From: an uncultured Polaribacter sp.
GTDB taxonomy: Bacteria; Bacteroidota; Bacteroidia; Flavobacteriales; Flavobacteriaceae
Assembly: GCF_947495205.1 (NCBI RefSeq)
Contig: NZ_CANLXV010000005.1
Span: 1 to 64,000 of the forward strand
DNA length: 64,000 nucleotides
Direction: 5' to 3'
Shown here: piece after piece, positions 63,311-64,000 of the stretch
How the letters are laid out: the number at the start of each line of letters is the position of its first letter
Numbering within the stretch: the stretch's first letter is position 1
Translations under genes and position numbers: made by a program
The notes under the pieces: model-generated
What the model was told of the DNA's origin: nothing
Database searches by the model: none
The model's input: only the letters and a program-made list of their open reading frames with translations

Positions 63311-63330
63311 TTAATCGTATAATCGCAATA
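63311..63330. promoter_or_regulatory. ArsR-type operator upstream of arsC
   Basis: TTAATCGTATAATCGCAATA, almost the same as the site at 62925. It lies between arsR and arsC (54 bases), indicating a separate regulated promoter for arsC. Confidence 0.55.
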
Positions 63331-63349
63331 AACTAATATCATTACAAAA

Positions 63350-63982
63350 ATGACCACAACAAAATCAACTTTATTTTCAGCAATAGAAAATTTAGTCAAA
63401 TCATTACATCCAGAAACTATTTCAAGCGAACGTAAAACTGTTTTACAACCGTTGGCTGATTTTATTCAGTCAAAAGTTTCTGAAAACAAAGAAATCCGCA
63501 TCAATTTCATTTGTACTCACAATTCAAGAAGAAGTCATTTATCTCAAGTTTGGGCGCAGACAATGGCAAATTACTTCCATATCAAAAACGTGTTTTGTTA
63601 TTCAGGCGGAACAGAAGCAACAGCGCTTTTTCCAATGGTTGCAGCAACTTTACAAAATTCTGGTTTCCAAATAAACAAAATTTCCAAAGACCAAAACCCT
63701 GTTTACAGCATTAAGTACGCTAATAATGAACATCCCATAATAGGATTTTCAAAAAAGTTAGATAACGATTTTAATCCAAAATCTGAATTTGCTGCAATTA
63801 TGACTTGTGATTCTGCAAATGAAGCTTGTCCTTTTGTTCCAGGTGCAGAAAAACGTATTCCCATAACTTTTAAAGATCCAAAAGCATTTGATAACACACC
63901 ACAACAAGCAGAAAAATACAATGAAAGAAGTGTACAAATAGCAACTGAAATGTTTTATGTTTTTTCACAAATAAATTCTTAA
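63350..63982 (+). CDS. Arsenate reductase / LMW-PTP-type phosphatase
   Basis: A 210-residue enzyme of the thioredoxin-linked arsenate reductase / LMW-PTP type. The P-loop INFICTHNSRRSHLSQVWAQ has the Cys-X5-Arg pattern; later Cys in IMTCDSANEACPFVP may serve in the reduction relay. It reduces arsenate to arsenite, which an exporter would remove. It follows arsR, with an operator between them, and precedes a further gene by three bases. Confidence 0.86.
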   Translation: MTTTKSTLFSAIENLVKSLHPETISSERKTVLQPLADFIQSKVSENKEIRINFICTHNSRRSHLSQVWAQTMANYFHIKNVFCYSGGTEATALFPMVAATLQNSGFQINKISKDQNPVYSIKYANNEHPIIGFSKKLDNDFNPKSEFAAIMTCDSANEACPFVPGAEKRIPITFKDPKAFDNTPQQAEKYNERSVQIATEMFYVFSQINS

Positions 63983-63985
63983 AAA

Positions 63986-64000
63986 ATGGCTTCAAAAAAA
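63986..64000 (+). CDS. Start of a further gene, cut by the window end
   Basis: ATG GCT TCA AAA AAA after the arsenate reductase stop (gap three bases). Only five residues (MASKK) are visible. By position it could be an arsenite exporter such as ACR3, but that is guesswork. Confidence 0.35.

Overview
The window looks like chromosomal DNA from a marine-type member of the Flavobacteriaceae (Bacteroidota), close to Polaribacter or Tenacibaculum. The evidence is a very AT-rich sequence, repeated TAnnTTTG promoter boxes (some with TTG about 19 bp upstream), a type IX secretion C-terminal sorting domain, a bacillithiol gene (bshB1), many short lipoprotein signals, frequent TTG starts, and protein sequences that read as flavobacterial. 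The genus is inference.

Layout. 1-2200: tail of an IS110-type transposase and two unknown membrane proteins. 2299-7116: an unknown lipoprotein, then a compact histidine kinase / Tat-type metallophosphoesterase / LytTR regulator operon. 7300-7374: tRNA-His. 7429-17434: housekeeping and metabolic genes (bshB1, SLC13 permease, PLP trans-sulfuration enzyme, DUF2520 protein, KdsC-like phosphatase, pcm, a Gfo/Idh/MocA oxidoreductase, 3-hydroxyacyl-CoA dehydrogenase, PagL-like protein). 17493-19010: divergent dps and oxyR. 19235-23878: a 1547-residue secreted adhesin-like protein with two blocks of thrombospondin type 3 calcium repeats. 24062-33448: ABC-F ATPase, a lipoprotein, a cold-shock-type DEAD-box helicase, a LolC/E-like permease divergent from a NamZ-like lipoprotein, a YpfJ-like metalloprotease and a GNAT enzyme.

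33449-38613 is the clearest accessory region. It holds a decayed HigB toxin with an intact HigA antitoxin, a TlpA-like lipoprotein, a YwqK-like protein, a small membrane protein, a Fic protein whose start codon sits on a perfect 16-bp palindrome, and a CPBP protease. These single genes are separated by related AT-rich intergenic repeats, so the region resembles a cassette array without a visible integrase.

38618-62756 returns to core genes: rluD-like, PASTA protein, ddl, coaD, M14 peptidase and lactonase lipoproteins, a MarR/DoxX/OsmC/flavin-reductase stress cluster (osmC carries a homopolymer frameshift), a DegP/HtrA protease with a phased GTTAAA array upstream, dapF, mltG, DUF2279, a dnaA operon, ribD operon, cardiolipin synthase and prmC. 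62963-64000 starts an arsenic-resistance cluster (arsR, arsC, next gene cut off).

Themes: cell-envelope upkeep (ddl, dapF, mltG, PASTA, NamZ, DegP, PagL-like, cls) and thiol/oxidative stress (bshB1, oxyR, dps, osmC cluster, ars). No CRISPR array, prophage or rRNA operon was seen. No undescribed multi-gene system can be claimed with confidence. The best leads are the repeat-linked cassette region, the Fic start palindrome, the phased GTTAAA array, and the kinase-phosphoesterase-regulator operon.
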